The translations under genes were made by a program, and so were the position numbers. The notes under the pieces were generated by a model, which did no database searches, was not told the origin of the DNA, and saw only the letters and a list, made by a program, of their open reading frames with translations. From an uncultured Oscillospiraceae bacterium (GTDB lineage: Bacteria > Bacillota > Clostridia > Oscillospirales > Oscillospiraceae), in the NCBI GenBank assembly GCA_934589065.1, contig CAKTNN010000003.1, positions 14,947 to 78,946 on the forward strand: 64,000 bases of DNA. The letters run 5' to 3'. Position 1 is the first letter of the stretch. Every line of letters begins with the position of its first letter. Positions 15,395 through 24,468 of this stretch are shown here, one piece after another.

Positions 15395-17860
15395 ATGGCA
15401 AAGGATATGCCCGAAAAAGAAGAAAATGGCGGGATGAAAAAGGTTGCCGCGTTCATTGTGGATAAACGCAACCTGTTTTTCCTGCTGTATGTGGTGGCGC
15501 TGGTATTCAGCCTTTTCTCCCGAAATTGGGTAGAGGTGGAAAACGACATCACAACCTATCTGCCGGAGGAGACGGAAACCCGCCGGGGCCTGACGGTGAT
15601 GAACGACAATTTCGTCACCTACGGTTCGGCGCGGGTGATGATTTCCAATATCACACCCCAGCGTGCTCAGGAAGTGGCAGACAGCATTGCAGAGATAGAG
15701 GGAGTATCCCGGGTGACCTTCGATGGTACGGAGGATCACTATCGGGGGGCTTCCGCCCTGCTGGATGTAAGCTTTGACGCAGAAGAGACGGAAGACCGGG
15801 CGATAAATGCCATGAACGAAATCCGAACCATGCTGGCGGACTACGATACCTACGTAGATACCACCGTGGGCGAGGATACATCCGCAGATCTGGCAAAGGA
15901 AATGGGCGTCATCGTCCTGGTTGCGGCAGTTATTATTGTGGTGGTGCTGACCCTGACCTCCAAGGCCTATCTGGAGGTGCCGGTGCTGGTTATGACCTTC
16001 GGCGCGGCGGCTCTGCTGAATATGGGCACAAACTTCCTGTGCGGAAAGATCAGCTTTATTTCCAACTCCGTGACGGTGGTGCTGCAGCTGGCTCTGGCAA
16101 TTGACTACGCAATCATTCTGTGCCACCGGTTTTCTGCGGAGCATGAAACCCTGGAGGCAAGAGAAGCCTGCATCGAGGCACTGAGCAAGGCCATTCCGGA
16201 AATTTCCTCCAGCAGCCTTACTACCATTTCCGGTTTGGGAGCCCTGGCCTTCATGCACTTCGGCATCGGCCTGGATATGGCTACGGTGCTGATCAAGGCC
16301 ATCCTGTTAAGCCTTCTGTCCGTGTTTACCCTGATGCCGGGCCTTCTGATGCTGTTCAGCAAGCTGATCGACAAGACCCAGCACAAAAACCTGATTCCCC
16401 CCATTACTGCCATCGGCAAATTTGACGTGGCTACCCGTTATATCGTGCCGCCGCTGTTTTTGGTGGTGACGGTATTTGCCTGCATTTTTGCAAACAAGTG
16501 CCCCTACGCCTATACCTACAATGACCTGACTACCGCCAAGCAGAGCGAAAAGCAGGTGGCGGTGCAGAAGATTAAGAATACCTTCGGCAACAGCAACATG
16601 GTTGCCATTATGGTTCCCTCCGGGAGCTATGAAAAGGAAAAGGCAATCCTCGATACCCTTTCCGAAAATCCCAACGTAAAATCCACCATGGGGCTTGCCT
16701 CCATTGAGGCGATGGATGGCTATGTGCTTACCGATGCCCTGACCCCCAGACAGTTTTCCGAGCTGGCGGGACTGGACTATGAGGTGGCAAAGCTCCTGTA
16801 CACCGCCTACGCAACGGACAAGAGCCAGTACGGAGAGCTTTTAAACGGCGTGGGGGCTTATGAAGTGCCGCTGTTTGATATGTTCCAGTTCTTGAAGGAA
16901 CAGATGGAAAACGGCAATGTCCGTCTGGAGGGGGACACCCAGGACACCCTGGATGACCTCTTTGACCAGCTGGACCAGGCAAAGCTCCAGCTGCAAAGTG
17001 ATGACTACAGCCGAATGGTTGTGTATCTGGATTTGCCGGAGGAAAGCGACGAAACCTTCCAGCTGGTGACGGATATGCACGACCTGGTTCGCTCCTATTA
17101 TGGAGACGATTTCTACGTGGTGGGCAACACCACCTCGGCTATGGATTTGAGCTCCTCCTTTATTGAGGATAACCTGCTGATTTCCATTTTGTCCGCTCTG
17201 TTTGTTATGCTGATTCTGCTGTTCACCTTTAAGTCCGCAGGCCTGCCGGTGCTGCTGATTCTGGTGATTCAGGGCAGTATCTGGATGAACTTCTCCGTGC
17301 CTGCGATTCAAAATACCCCCTTGTATTTCCTGGGCTATCTGATCGTAAACTCCATCCAGATGGGCGCAAACATCGACTACGCCATTGTTATTTCCAGCCA
17401 TTATTCGGAAATGAAGCAGACGCTGCCTCCCAAGGAGGCCATTATCGCAGCACTGAATGCTTCCTTCCCCACAATCTTCACTTCCGGCACCATTCTGGCA
17501 GCCGCAGGCAGCCTGATTGCCGTCATGACCACCAACCCGGTTATTGCCACCATCGGCGATTGTCTGGGCAGAGGCACCATCATCTCCATTGTGCTGGTTT
17601 TGGCTGTGCTGCCCCAGATCCTGGTGCTGGGCGACATCATCATCGAGCGTACCAGCTTTGAAATGCCCCAGCTGGACCGTAAGGTTCGGGCGGCCTCCGG
17701 CACCATGCGTGTGAAGGGCCGGGTTCGCGGCTACATCAGCGGTGTGGTGGATGCAGAGATCAACGGCGTACTGACCGGACAGATCAACGCCGCCATTTCC
17801 ACCGAGGATTTGGAGGTTATCGAGGAACATCCGGCAATTGAGGGAGGAACCGAGGAATGA
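15395..17860 (+). CDS. MMPL/RND family membrane transporter
   Basis: This 821-residue protein has the two-fold RND layout: a helix (~residue 24-40), an extracytoplasmic domain (NDITTYLPEETETRRGLTVM), five to six helices (~180-340) with ALAIDYAIILCHRF, a second extracytoplasmic domain, and a second helix bundle with GANIDYAIVISSHY. The two D-Y pairs match the proton-relay positions of MmpL proteins. A ~60-residue cytoplasmic tail follows. ATG 15395 has AAAGGA upstream; the longer in-frame start is rejected. It overlaps the next gene by ATGA, so the pair is coupled. Lipid or lipid-linked export is usual for the family; the cargo here is unknown. Confidence 0.88.
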   Translation: MAKDMPEKEENGGMKKVAAFIVDKRNLFFLLYVVALVFSLFSRNWVEVENDITTYLPEETETRRGLTVMNDNFVTYGSARVMISNITPQRAQEVADSIAEIEGVSRVTFDGTEDHYRGASALLDVSFDAEETEDRAINAMNEIRTMLADYDTYVDTTVGEDTSADLAKEMGVIVLVAAVIIVVVLTLTSKAYLEVPVLVMTFGAAALLNMGTNFLCGKISFISNSVTVVLQLALAIDYAIILCHRFSAEHETLEAREACIEALSKAIPEISSSSLTTISGLGALAFMHFGIGLDMATVLIKAILLSLLSVFTLMPGLLMLFSKLIDKTQHKNLIPPITAIGKFDVATRYIVPPLFLVVTVFACIFANKCPYAYTYNDLTTAKQSEKQVAVQKIKNTFGNSNMVAIMVPSGSYEKEKAILDTLSENPNVKSTMGLASIEAMDGYVLTDALTPRQFSELAGLDYEVAKLLYTAYATDKSQYGELLNGVGAYEVPLFDMFQFLKEQMENGNVRLEGDTQDTLDDLFDQLDQAKLQLQSDDYSRMVVYLDLPEESDETFQLVTDMHDLVRSYYGDDFYVVGNTTSAMDLSSSFIEDNLLISILSALFVMLILLFTFKSAGLPVLLILVIQGSIWMNFSVPAIQNTPLYFLGYLIVNSIQMGANIDYAIVISSHYSEMKQTLPPKEAIIAALNASFPTIFTSGTILAAAGSLIAVMTTNPVIATIGDCLGRGTIISIVLVLAVLPQILVLGDIIIERTSFEMPQLDRKVRAASGTMRVKGRVRGYISGVVDAEINGVLTGQINAAISTEDLEVIEEHPAIEGGTEE

Positions 17861-20517
17861 AAAAGAAGCTTTTCTGCCTCCTGATGGCGCTGGCAATGCT
17901 GATAACTCTGCCGCTTCCCATCTGCGCGGAGGAGGAAACCAAGTATAAGGAAATCACCCTGTCCACTGCCGAGGATGTGCAGAAACTGGCAAAGCTCTGC
18001 CGTCTGGACAGCGCCAGCCGGGAACTGAAGGTGACTCTTTCCAGCGACATTTCTCTGGAAGGGTATCCGGATGTGGAAATCCCTACCTTTGGGGGCATCT
18101 TCGACGGAAACGGTCACCGCATTACGGGACTGAATATCACTGCTCCGGGCTCTGCCCAGGGCCTGTTCCGCTACCTCCAGGAGGGGGGCGTGATTCAGAA
18201 CCTGACTGTGGTTGGGCAGATAAATCCCGAGGGCAGTGCCACCCGGATTGGCGGCCTGGTGGGCGTCAACAGCGGCACAATCGATCATATAACCTTCTCC
18301 GGAACCCTGTCCGGTACGGATTGCCTGGGCGGCATTGCCGGAACCAATACCGTTTCCGGTAAGATCAAAAACTGCACCGTCACCGGCTTTATCCGGGGCG
18401 AAAAGGTTCTGGGCGGCGTGGTCGGTGAAAACCAGGGTATCGTGTACAACTGCGTCAACCGGGCTGCCATCAATACCAGTGTGCCGGATGAGAAACTGAA
18501 GCTGGATGATATTACCGTTCCCCGGCTTACCAGCGAGGAGACGGTGCGCAGCGGCTCGGATATCGGCGGCGTGGTGGGTTCCAGCAGCGGCGTCATCCGC
18601 CTGTGCCGGAACGAGGGCAACGTGGGCTATCCCCACACCGGCTACAATGTAGGCGGCGTTGCGGGAAGCCAAAGCGGCTTTATGGCGGACTGCGTCAACT
18701 ATGGCGATGTTCAGGCCCGAAAAGAGGGCGGCGGCGTGCTGGGCCAGATGGAGCCCAACAATATGCTCATCTACAGTGAAGATACTCTGCAAAAACTGCA
18801 AAAGGAATTGCGCTCTGCCAGCAGCATCCTGAATCAGACATCCAGCGATGCCTCCGCTGCCAACAGCAGCGTGCAGAGCGGCCTGGTGCACGTTCAGAAC
18901 AACATGGGGGATTTCCTCAGCTCCGTAAATTATCTGCTGGAGGTGGTGCGGAACAACACCACCGTTACCCCGCCGGATACCGGAGACGACGGGGAGATTG
19001 ACCTGCCGGATATCGATATCAGCAATGAAGACGAGGTGTGGGCCGCTGCCGGTATGGTGGGCTCCTGCCTGACGGATGTGGTCAATTCTATCAGCGCCGT
19101 AACGGATACCGCTACCAGCGAGGGCGGCGTGGTGCTCAGCGATCTGCAGTCCCTTGCCGGACAGCTGAACCGGGTAGTCAACGTGATGAGCGGTCGGGAA
19201 GAGGACGAGGATATGGTGCAGGATATTTCCGGCGAGGATGTCCAGGAGGACTCCGCCGGTAAGATCCGGGGCTGTATCAACTATGGTACCGTGAACGCCG
19301 ATATCAATGCCGGCGGCATTGTAGGCGCGCTGGCCTGGGAAAACGACCTGGACCCTGAGGATGATTTGAAGGTGCAGGGGGATACCTCCCTGAACTTCAC
19401 CTATAAGACCCGGGCACTGGTGTATCAGTGCGTCAACCGGGGCACGGTTCAGGCCAAGAAGCAGGCCTGCGGCGGCGTGGCGGGCCAGAGCACCCTTGGC
19501 GCCATCATCGGGTGCGAGGGCTACGGCCTGGTAGATGCAGAGGATGCCAGCTGGGTCGGCGGCATTGCAGGCAAGTCCGAGGCCGAGGTTCGGGACTGTT
19601 GGGCCAAGTGTACCGTCATCGGCGGCAACCTCTGCGGCGGTGTTGCCGGAGAAGCCTCTGAGATTCGGGGCTGCCGGGCGCTGGTTACCGTGGAAAACAG
19701 CGGAGAATATACGGGAGCTATCGCCGGGAAACTCAGCCAGGACGGGGAAGCGGAGCGCAATGTATTTGTGGATTCCGATACCCTGGCGGGCATTGACGGT
19801 GTCAGCTATTCCGGCATGGCAGAGCCGGTGGCCTATCTGGACTTTATGAAGCTGGATGGGGTGCCGGACGCATACCGGAAGATGGTGCTTACCTTTGTAA
19901 CGGAGGATTCCGTGATTACCCGCCGGGTGAGCTACGATAAATCCCTGCGGGATGTTCCGGAGGTTCCGGCAAAGGAGGGCTATGCAGGCTCCTGGGAGGG
20001 CCTGAATGCCGTCCATGTCCGGGCAGACCAGACGGTGTATGCCGCCTATACGGAATTGCAGGCCTCTGCGGATTCCGGAGAAACAGAGGGAGATTTGCCG
20101 GTGGCACTGGCAGAGGGCAGCTTCCGTGAGCGGGCCAGAGTAACGGCAGAGAACCTCACGGAGGGCCTGCCGGGGAAGGCAAGCGCCGGGTGGAGCCTGA
20201 TTGTGCCGGATGACGGGGCGGATACCCACGTGATTCATCTGCGCAAGCCGGAAAAGGATAAGCACTACCAGGTGCTGGCAGATACCGGCAGCGGCTGGCA
20301 GGCGCTGGACAGCCAGGAGGACGGCAGCTATCTGGTGTTCTCCGTTACGGGCAGCCAGTTCCTGGTGGCGGTGGAGCCTGAGGCGAGCGGCAGCGGCCTG
20401 TGGCTCGGCGTTTCCGCCGGGGCGGCCCTGGTGCTGGCCTTGGTGCTGGTGCTGGTTCTGCGGAAGAAGAAAAAGGCGCGCAAGGCAAGAAACGGGCAGG
20501 AGCCCATTTCCCGGTAA
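17857..20517 (+). CDS. GLUG-repeat surface protein, membrane anchored
   Basis: The 886-residue protein has a signal peptide (MKKKLFCLLMALAMLITLPL..CAEE), about ten GLUG motifs (for example IGGLVGVNSGTI, LGGVVGENQGIV, CGGVAGEASEIRGC) expected to form a beta-helix, and a C-terminal helix GLWLGVSAGAALVLALVLVL followed by RKKKKARKAR as a stop-transfer anchor. Residues ~305-470 interrupt the repeats with a polar, helix-rich stretch (LQKLQKELRSASSILNQ ... LQSLAGQLNRVVNVM) that looks like a coiled coil. Many Cys occur at matching repeat positions. The start overlaps the MMPL stop. It may handle or display what the transporter exports, which is inference. Confidence 0.82.
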   Translation: MKKKLFCLLMALAMLITLPLPICAEEETKYKEITLSTAEDVQKLAKLCRLDSASRELKVTLSSDISLEGYPDVEIPTFGGIFDGNGHRITGLNITAPGSAQGLFRYLQEGGVIQNLTVVGQINPEGSATRIGGLVGVNSGTIDHITFSGTLSGTDCLGGIAGTNTVSGKIKNCTVTGFIRGEKVLGGVVGENQGIVYNCVNRAAINTSVPDEKLKLDDITVPRLTSEETVRSGSDIGGVVGSSSGVIRLCRNEGNVGYPHTGYNVGGVAGSQSGFMADCVNYGDVQARKEGGGVLGQMEPNNMLIYSEDTLQKLQKELRSASSILNQTSSDASAANSSVQSGLVHVQNNMGDFLSSVNYLLEVVRNNTTVTPPDTGDDGEIDLPDIDISNEDEVWAAAGMVGSCLTDVVNSISAVTDTATSEGGVVLSDLQSLAGQLNRVVNVMSGREEDEDMVQDISGEDVQEDSAGKIRGCINYGTVNADINAGGIVGALAWENDLDPEDDLKVQGDTSLNFTYKTRALVYQCVNRGTVQAKKQACGGVAGQSTLGAIIGCEGYGLVDAEDASWVGGIAGKSEAEVRDCWAKCTVIGGNLCGGVAGEASEIRGCRALVTVENSGEYTGAIAGKLSQDGEAERNVFVDSDTLAGIDGVSYSGMAEPVAYLDFMKLDGVPDAYRKMVLTFVTEDSVITRRVSYDKSLRDVPEVPAKEGYAGSWEGLNAVHVRADQTVYAAYTELQASADSGETEGDLPVALAEGSFRERARVTAENLTEGLPGKASAGWSLIVPDDGADTHVIHLRKPEKDKHYQVLADTGSGWQALDSQEDGSYLVFSVTGSQFLVAVEPEASGSGLWLGVSAGAALVLALVLVLVLRKKKKARKARNGQEPISR

Positions 20518-20544
20518 GCCCCTCCGGGGCAAACGGGATATCAT

Positions 20545-20581
20545 TATGGCAGCTTCCGCTTTGGAAGCTGCCATAGCTTTT
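20545..20581 (+). terminator. terminator of the MMPL/GLUG operon
   Basis: TATGGCAGCTTCC and GGAAGCTGCCATA pair perfectly over 13 bp, then GCTTTT. Confidence 0.85.
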
Positions 20582-20665
20582 GTACACATAGCGGCGAAAT
20601 GTATAAAACCCATCCCTGAAATGCGGGAAAAGCCCTGAATTATGGGCTGCTCCGTGAGAATGCGC

Positions 20666-20694
20666 TTGACAAAAGGCCGGAAACAGGCTAAATT
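20666..20694 (+). promoter_or_regulatory. glgP promoter
   Basis: TTGACA, a 17-base spacer and TAAATT. The ~115-base leader downstream holds two possible hairpins: TATGGGCA/TGCCCATA (20711-20747) and ACGGCA/TGCCGT (20752-20768). Confidence 0.7.
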
Positions 20695-20815
20695 ATAGTC
20701 TGGATCATCGTATGGGCACAGGTGGGTTTTCCATGCGCTGCCCATAAACGAAACGGCATTTTTGCCGTACAACAAAAAATGACGCTATGCGCCGTTTGGA
20801 GATTGGAGTTTGAAA

Positions 20816-23149
20816 ATGAATTACGATTGCGCAAACATCCTCCGGTGGACCGAAGCACAGCTGAAGTACACCTACGACGTGTCTCTGCAGGAGGCTACCC
20901 CCCAGGAGCTCCATGAAGCTCTGGGCGAGGCCGTTATGATGGCAATTTCCGATAACTGGAAGAGCAGCAAGTCCGCTCGCCTCCAGCAGCGGAAGGCCTA
21001 TTATTTTTCCGCAGAATATCTGATCGGCCGGCTGGTTTATTCTAACCTTTACAATCTGGGCATCCTGGACGAGATGAAGCAGCTGTTTGCTGCCAAGGGT
21101 GTAGACCTGGGCATCCTGGAAGAAGTGGAAGATGCCGCTCTGGGCAACGGCGGCCTGGGCCGTCTGGCAGCCTGCTTCCTGGACAGCGCCGCATCCTGCG
21201 ATATCCCCCTGTCCGGCTATGGCCTGCGGTATAAGTTCGGCCTGTTCAAGCAGAGCTTTGACGAGTCCGGCAGCCAGAAGGAGAACGCGGACGACTGGTC
21301 AAAATACGGCGACCCCTGGTCTTACCGCCGGTATAACCATACCGTAAAGGTCAAGTTCCCGGATCACACCGTGCTGGCAGTGCCCTATGATGTGCCCATC
21401 ATCGGCTACGGCACCAATAATATCAATACCCTGCGCCTGTGGCAGTGCGAGGCCGAGGAGGAGCTGGATTTCTCCGCCTTTAACGATCAGGATTACCTCC
21501 GCGCCCTGGCCCAGAAGAACAAGGCAGAGGACATTACCCGCGTCCTGTACCCCAACGATTCCACCTGGGAAGGCAAGCGCCTGCGCATTAAGCAGCAGTA
21601 TGTGCTGTCCTCCGCTTCCCTGCAGGATATGCTGCGCACCTTTAAGAATGCCCACGGCAACGACCTGAGCCGGTTCGCCGACTACTATGCCGTGCAGCTG
21701 AACGATACCCATCCCGCTATGTCCATCCCGGAGCTCATCCGTCTTCTGATGGCAGAGGGCATGGATTTTGATCAGAGCTTCTCCATCGCTCAGCGTACCT
21801 TCTCCTACACCAACCACACTGTCATGTCTGAGGCGCTGGAAAAGTGGCCCCTGGATCTGCTGTCCTCCGTGGTTCCCGAGATCGTGGATATTATCCGCCG
21901 CATTGATGAAAAGCTCAAGTGGGAACACCCCGGCCTGTTCATCATCAAGGACAACACCGCACACATGGCAAACCTCAGCGTTTATGTGGGCAGCTATGTA
22001 AACGGCGTGGCGGAAATCCACAGCCAGATTCTGAAGGATGACCTGTTCCACGACTGGTATCAGGTGTTCCCGGAGCGGTTCCAGAATAAGACCAACGGCG
22101 TTACCCCCCGCCGCTGGATGGGCCTGTGCAATCCCGAGCTGACCCAGCTGCTGAAGTACCGCATCGGCGGTGACTTCCTGAAGGATCTGGATCGGCTGGC
22201 TGACCTGAAGCCCATGATCGATGACGACATGGTGCGCCAGTTCAATGCCCTGAAGCGGGAGAAAAAGGAGCAGCTGTGCAAGGTAATTGCCGAAAAGGAA
22301 GACGTGCAGCTGAACCCCGACTTCATCTTCGATGTGCAGGTAAAGCGTCTGCACGAGTACAAGCGTCAGCTGATGAACGCGCTGTCCATTGTGGATATCT
22401 ACTTCCGGCTGAAAAACGGCGAACTGCCTGATTTCCACCCCACTGCGTATATCTTCGGCGCCAAGTCCGCCCCCGGTTATGCCCGGGCTAAGGCCATTAT
22501 CCGCTATATCAACCGGGTCGCCAAGATGATCAACAATGATCCGGAGGTCAGCGATAAGCTGAAGGTGGTCTTTGTTCAGAACTACAATTGCTCCTATGCC
22601 GAGCATATCATCCCTGCAGCCGATATTTCCGAGCAGATTTCCCCTGCCGGAACCGAGGCTTCCGGCACCGGCAACATGAAGCTGATGCTCAACGGCGCCG
22701 TGACCCTGGGTACTCTGGACGGTGCAAACGTGGAAATCGCCCAGGAGGCCGGCAAGGACAACGAGTATATCTTCGGTCATACCGTGCAGGAAATCAATGC
22801 CTGCCGGGACAGCTACTATGCCCGGGGCATTTACGACAGCGACTGCCATCTGCATCGCGCCATCGATACCCTGATAGACGGCACCGTTCCTACGGACGAT
22901 GCCCAGAGAGAGCTGTACCATTCCCTGCTGGACGGCGCTTCCTGGCACAAGGCAGACAACTACTTTGTGCTGCTGGACTACGCATCCTACATGGATGCCA
23001 AGCTCCGTGCAAACCACGATTACGCCGACCGGCTGGCCTTTGGCCGCAAGTGCCTGGAGAATGTAGCCTCCGGTTCCAAGTTCTCCTCCGACCGCACCAT
23101 CCGTCAGTATGCCGATGAAATCTGGCACATCAAGCCCGTAAAGTTCTAA
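20816..23149 (+). CDS. glgP: glycogen/maltodextrin phosphorylase
   Basis: The enzyme cleaves alpha-1,4-glucan with phosphate to give glucose-1-phosphate, using pyridoxal phosphate. The 777-residue length is normal for the short bacterial form. Clear motifs are EYLIGRLVYSNLYNLG, ALGNGGLGRLAACFLDSAAS, PYDVPIIGYG, NDTHPAMSIPEL, VQVKRLHEYKRQLMN and the PLP-lysine region EASGTGNMKLMLNGAVTLGT. ATG 20816 is used because GGAG lies 7 bases before it; a TTG two codons earlier is too close. It stands alone between its own promoter and terminator, without other glg genes. Confidence 0.97.
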   Translation: MNYDCANILRWTEAQLKYTYDVSLQEATPQELHEALGEAVMMAISDNWKSSKSARLQQRKAYYFSAEYLIGRLVYSNLYNLGILDEMKQLFAAKGVDLGILEEVEDAALGNGGLGRLAACFLDSAASCDIPLSGYGLRYKFGLFKQSFDESGSQKENADDWSKYGDPWSYRRYNHTVKVKFPDHTVLAVPYDVPIIGYGTNNINTLRLWQCEAEEELDFSAFNDQDYLRALAQKNKAEDITRVLYPNDSTWEGKRLRIKQQYVLSSASLQDMLRTFKNAHGNDLSRFADYYAVQLNDTHPAMSIPELIRLLMAEGMDFDQSFSIAQRTFSYTNHTVMSEALEKWPLDLLSSVVPEIVDIIRRIDEKLKWEHPGLFIIKDNTAHMANLSVYVGSYVNGVAEIHSQILKDDLFHDWYQVFPERFQNKTNGVTPRRWMGLCNPELTQLLKYRIGGDFLKDLDRLADLKPMIDDDMVRQFNALKREKKEQLCKVIAEKEDVQLNPDFIFDVQVKRLHEYKRQLMNALSIVDIYFRLKNGELPDFHPTAYIFGAKSAPGYARAKAIIRYINRVAKMINNDPEVSDKLKVVFVQNYNCSYAEHIIPAADISEQISPAGTEASGTGNMKLMLNGAVTLGTLDGANVEIAQEAGKDNEYIFGHTVQEINACRDSYYARGIYDSDCHLHRAIDTLIDGTVPTDDAQRELYHSLLDGASWHKADNYFVLLDYASYMDAKLRANHDYADRLAFGRKCLENVASGSKFSSDRTIRQYADEIWHIKPVKF

Positions 23150-23155
23150 TGCTGC

Positions 23156-23196
23156 AAGTCCCCGACCGCTCCATAGAGAGGCCGGGGACTTTTTAG
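23156..23196 (+). terminator. glgP terminator
   Basis: AGTCCCCG and CGGGGACT pair across a loop, followed by TTTTT. Confidence 0.85.
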
Positions 23197-23201
23197 GTTC
23201 T

Positions 23202-23249
23202 ATAATAAATGTTGGGGCCAGGCTCACGCCTGACCCCAACATTTATTAT
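23202..23249. terminator. 22-bp hairpin between convergent genes
   Basis: Two 22-base arms (ATAATAAATGTTGGGGCCAGGC and its partner) pair with one mismatch around a TCAC loop. The AT-rich base on both ends suits bidirectional termination between glgP and the minus-strand prepilin-like gene. Confidence 0.7.
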
Positions 23250-23255
23250 GAACCA

Positions 23256-24374
23256 TTAATCTTCAGATGTGGAATCGGCTGTGCCATACTCAGGAGGATC
23301 AATGCCGCAGATACCGCACTCTTTTTTAAAGCAAATCCTTGACCACCGATCCTCATCATAATTCTCAGCCGTTGGGGCAACTGCACAGTCCATTGTCCAC
23401 TTTGCAACGAAGCAATCCGTTACAACATATTTTCCGTCAACCAGTTCATAGACGGCATAGAGGTCGCCGGGCTTGATACCAACTACGCCGGTCATCTTGC
23501 CGTCTTTATCCGGCATGATGATATCGCCAATCTTATAGGTTTGATCCGGGACGGGCTCAACAGAACGATTGTCTACGGAATTCAAAACACGACCGGTGAG
23601 CTTACAGAAGGCATGAAGCCACCTATCCGGCTCTACGTATCTGTAGTTGGTATTAGAATCAAAGGTTTTGATGGACATATAAACTGTCCCATTGTACACA
23701 TAGCGGTGACCATTATAGACAGGCTCGAAGCCCTGCTTCAACTCTGTTGACCAAGTGGGCTCATCTACCATTTCAGGCCAGGGATGGCCTGTGCCAAGGA
23801 TTTTGTTGATTACCGGGTCTTTCTCCGGATCCGGAATCGTCGGGGTGGTGGGTTCTGTGGTTTCGGGCTCCGTCTCCGTAGGCCTGGTGGGGAAAACGTC
23901 GTATTTCGGCGGGGGGGTGGGGGTGGAGCCGGAATCGCCGGGGGTGGAATCACTGCTCCAGTGGACGTGGGTCACCCGGGTAGCGGGATCGTACCAGCAG
24001 TAGATGTAGCCGTTTGTATAGTCGCATTTGGGGTTATACTGATAGTCACCGCAGCAGGACCAGTTTTCTCCCGCGCCTTTTCTCGTGCCCTTTCCGTAGG
24101 GGGCGGGGCGCGTGGAGGTCAGGTTTCCGTCGCCGTCAAAGTAGAGGGGAGTGCTGCCGGTGTAGTCCTTGGCAGGTTGTCCGTCGATGATTCTGCCGGT
24201 AAGAGCGGCGGAGGTCATCAGGGAGTCGGCGCTGTGCATGGCGGTAATGTCTCTGGACTCCCGGCCCTTTTCAAAGCCCTTATCCACGGAAGGATAGGCA
24301 ATGGCGGACAAGGCGCTAATGGCGCCGATTACAACCAGCATTTCAACCAGGGCAAAGCCCAAATGCCTTTTCAT
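23256..24374 (-). CDS. type IV prepilin-like protein with large C-terminal domain
   Basis: The N-terminus MKRHLGFALVEMLVVIGAIS then ALSAIAYPSV matches class III type IV pilins/pseudopilins: cleavage before F in G-FALVE, Glu+5 and a hydrophobic helix. The 372-residue protein is much longer than the usual ~150. A Pro/Thr/Glu linker (~150-195; PTRPTETEPETTEPTTP) joins a Trp/Tyr/Cys-rich C-terminal domain (NGTVYMSIKTF, YVEPDRWLHAF) that vaguely resembles small carbohydrate-binding modules. Start 24374 is preferred (AAAGGA 10 bases upstream) over 24386. No other pilus assembly gene is nearby. Its 3' half is visibly more AT-rich than the 5' half, suggesting a joined domain. Confidence 0.7.
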   Translation of the reverse strand: MKRHLGFALVEMLVVIGAISALSAIAYPSVDKGFEKGRESRDITAMHSADSLMTSAALTGRIIDGQPAKDYTGSTPLYFDGDGNLTSTRPAPYGKGTRKGAGENWSCCGDYQYNPKCDYTNGYIYCWYDPATRVTHVHWSSDSTPGDSGSTPTPPPKYDVFPTRPTETEPETTEPTTPTIPDPEKDPVINKILGTGHPWPEMVDEPTWSTELKQGFEPVYNGHRYVYNGTVYMSIKTFDSNTNYRYVEPDRWLHAFCKLTGRVLNSVDNRSVEPVPDQTYKIGDIIMPDKDGKMTGVVGIKPGDLYAVYELVDGKYVVTDCFVAKWTMDCAVAPTAENYDEDRWSRICFKKECGICGIDPPEYGTADSTSED

Positions 24375-24468
24375 CAAGACGCACATTCCTTTCTATCTGT
24401 AAATTTCTTCCTATAGTATACCCTGAAAAAGCCGGGATGACAAGGTGTTTTTATAAGAAAAAGTGAAA

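Noticed and set aside
17731..20775. 1014-residue frame on the minus strand
   Set aside because: It is antisense to the MMPL/GLUG genes, rich in His/Gln/Arg from codon complement, and has no ribosome binding site.
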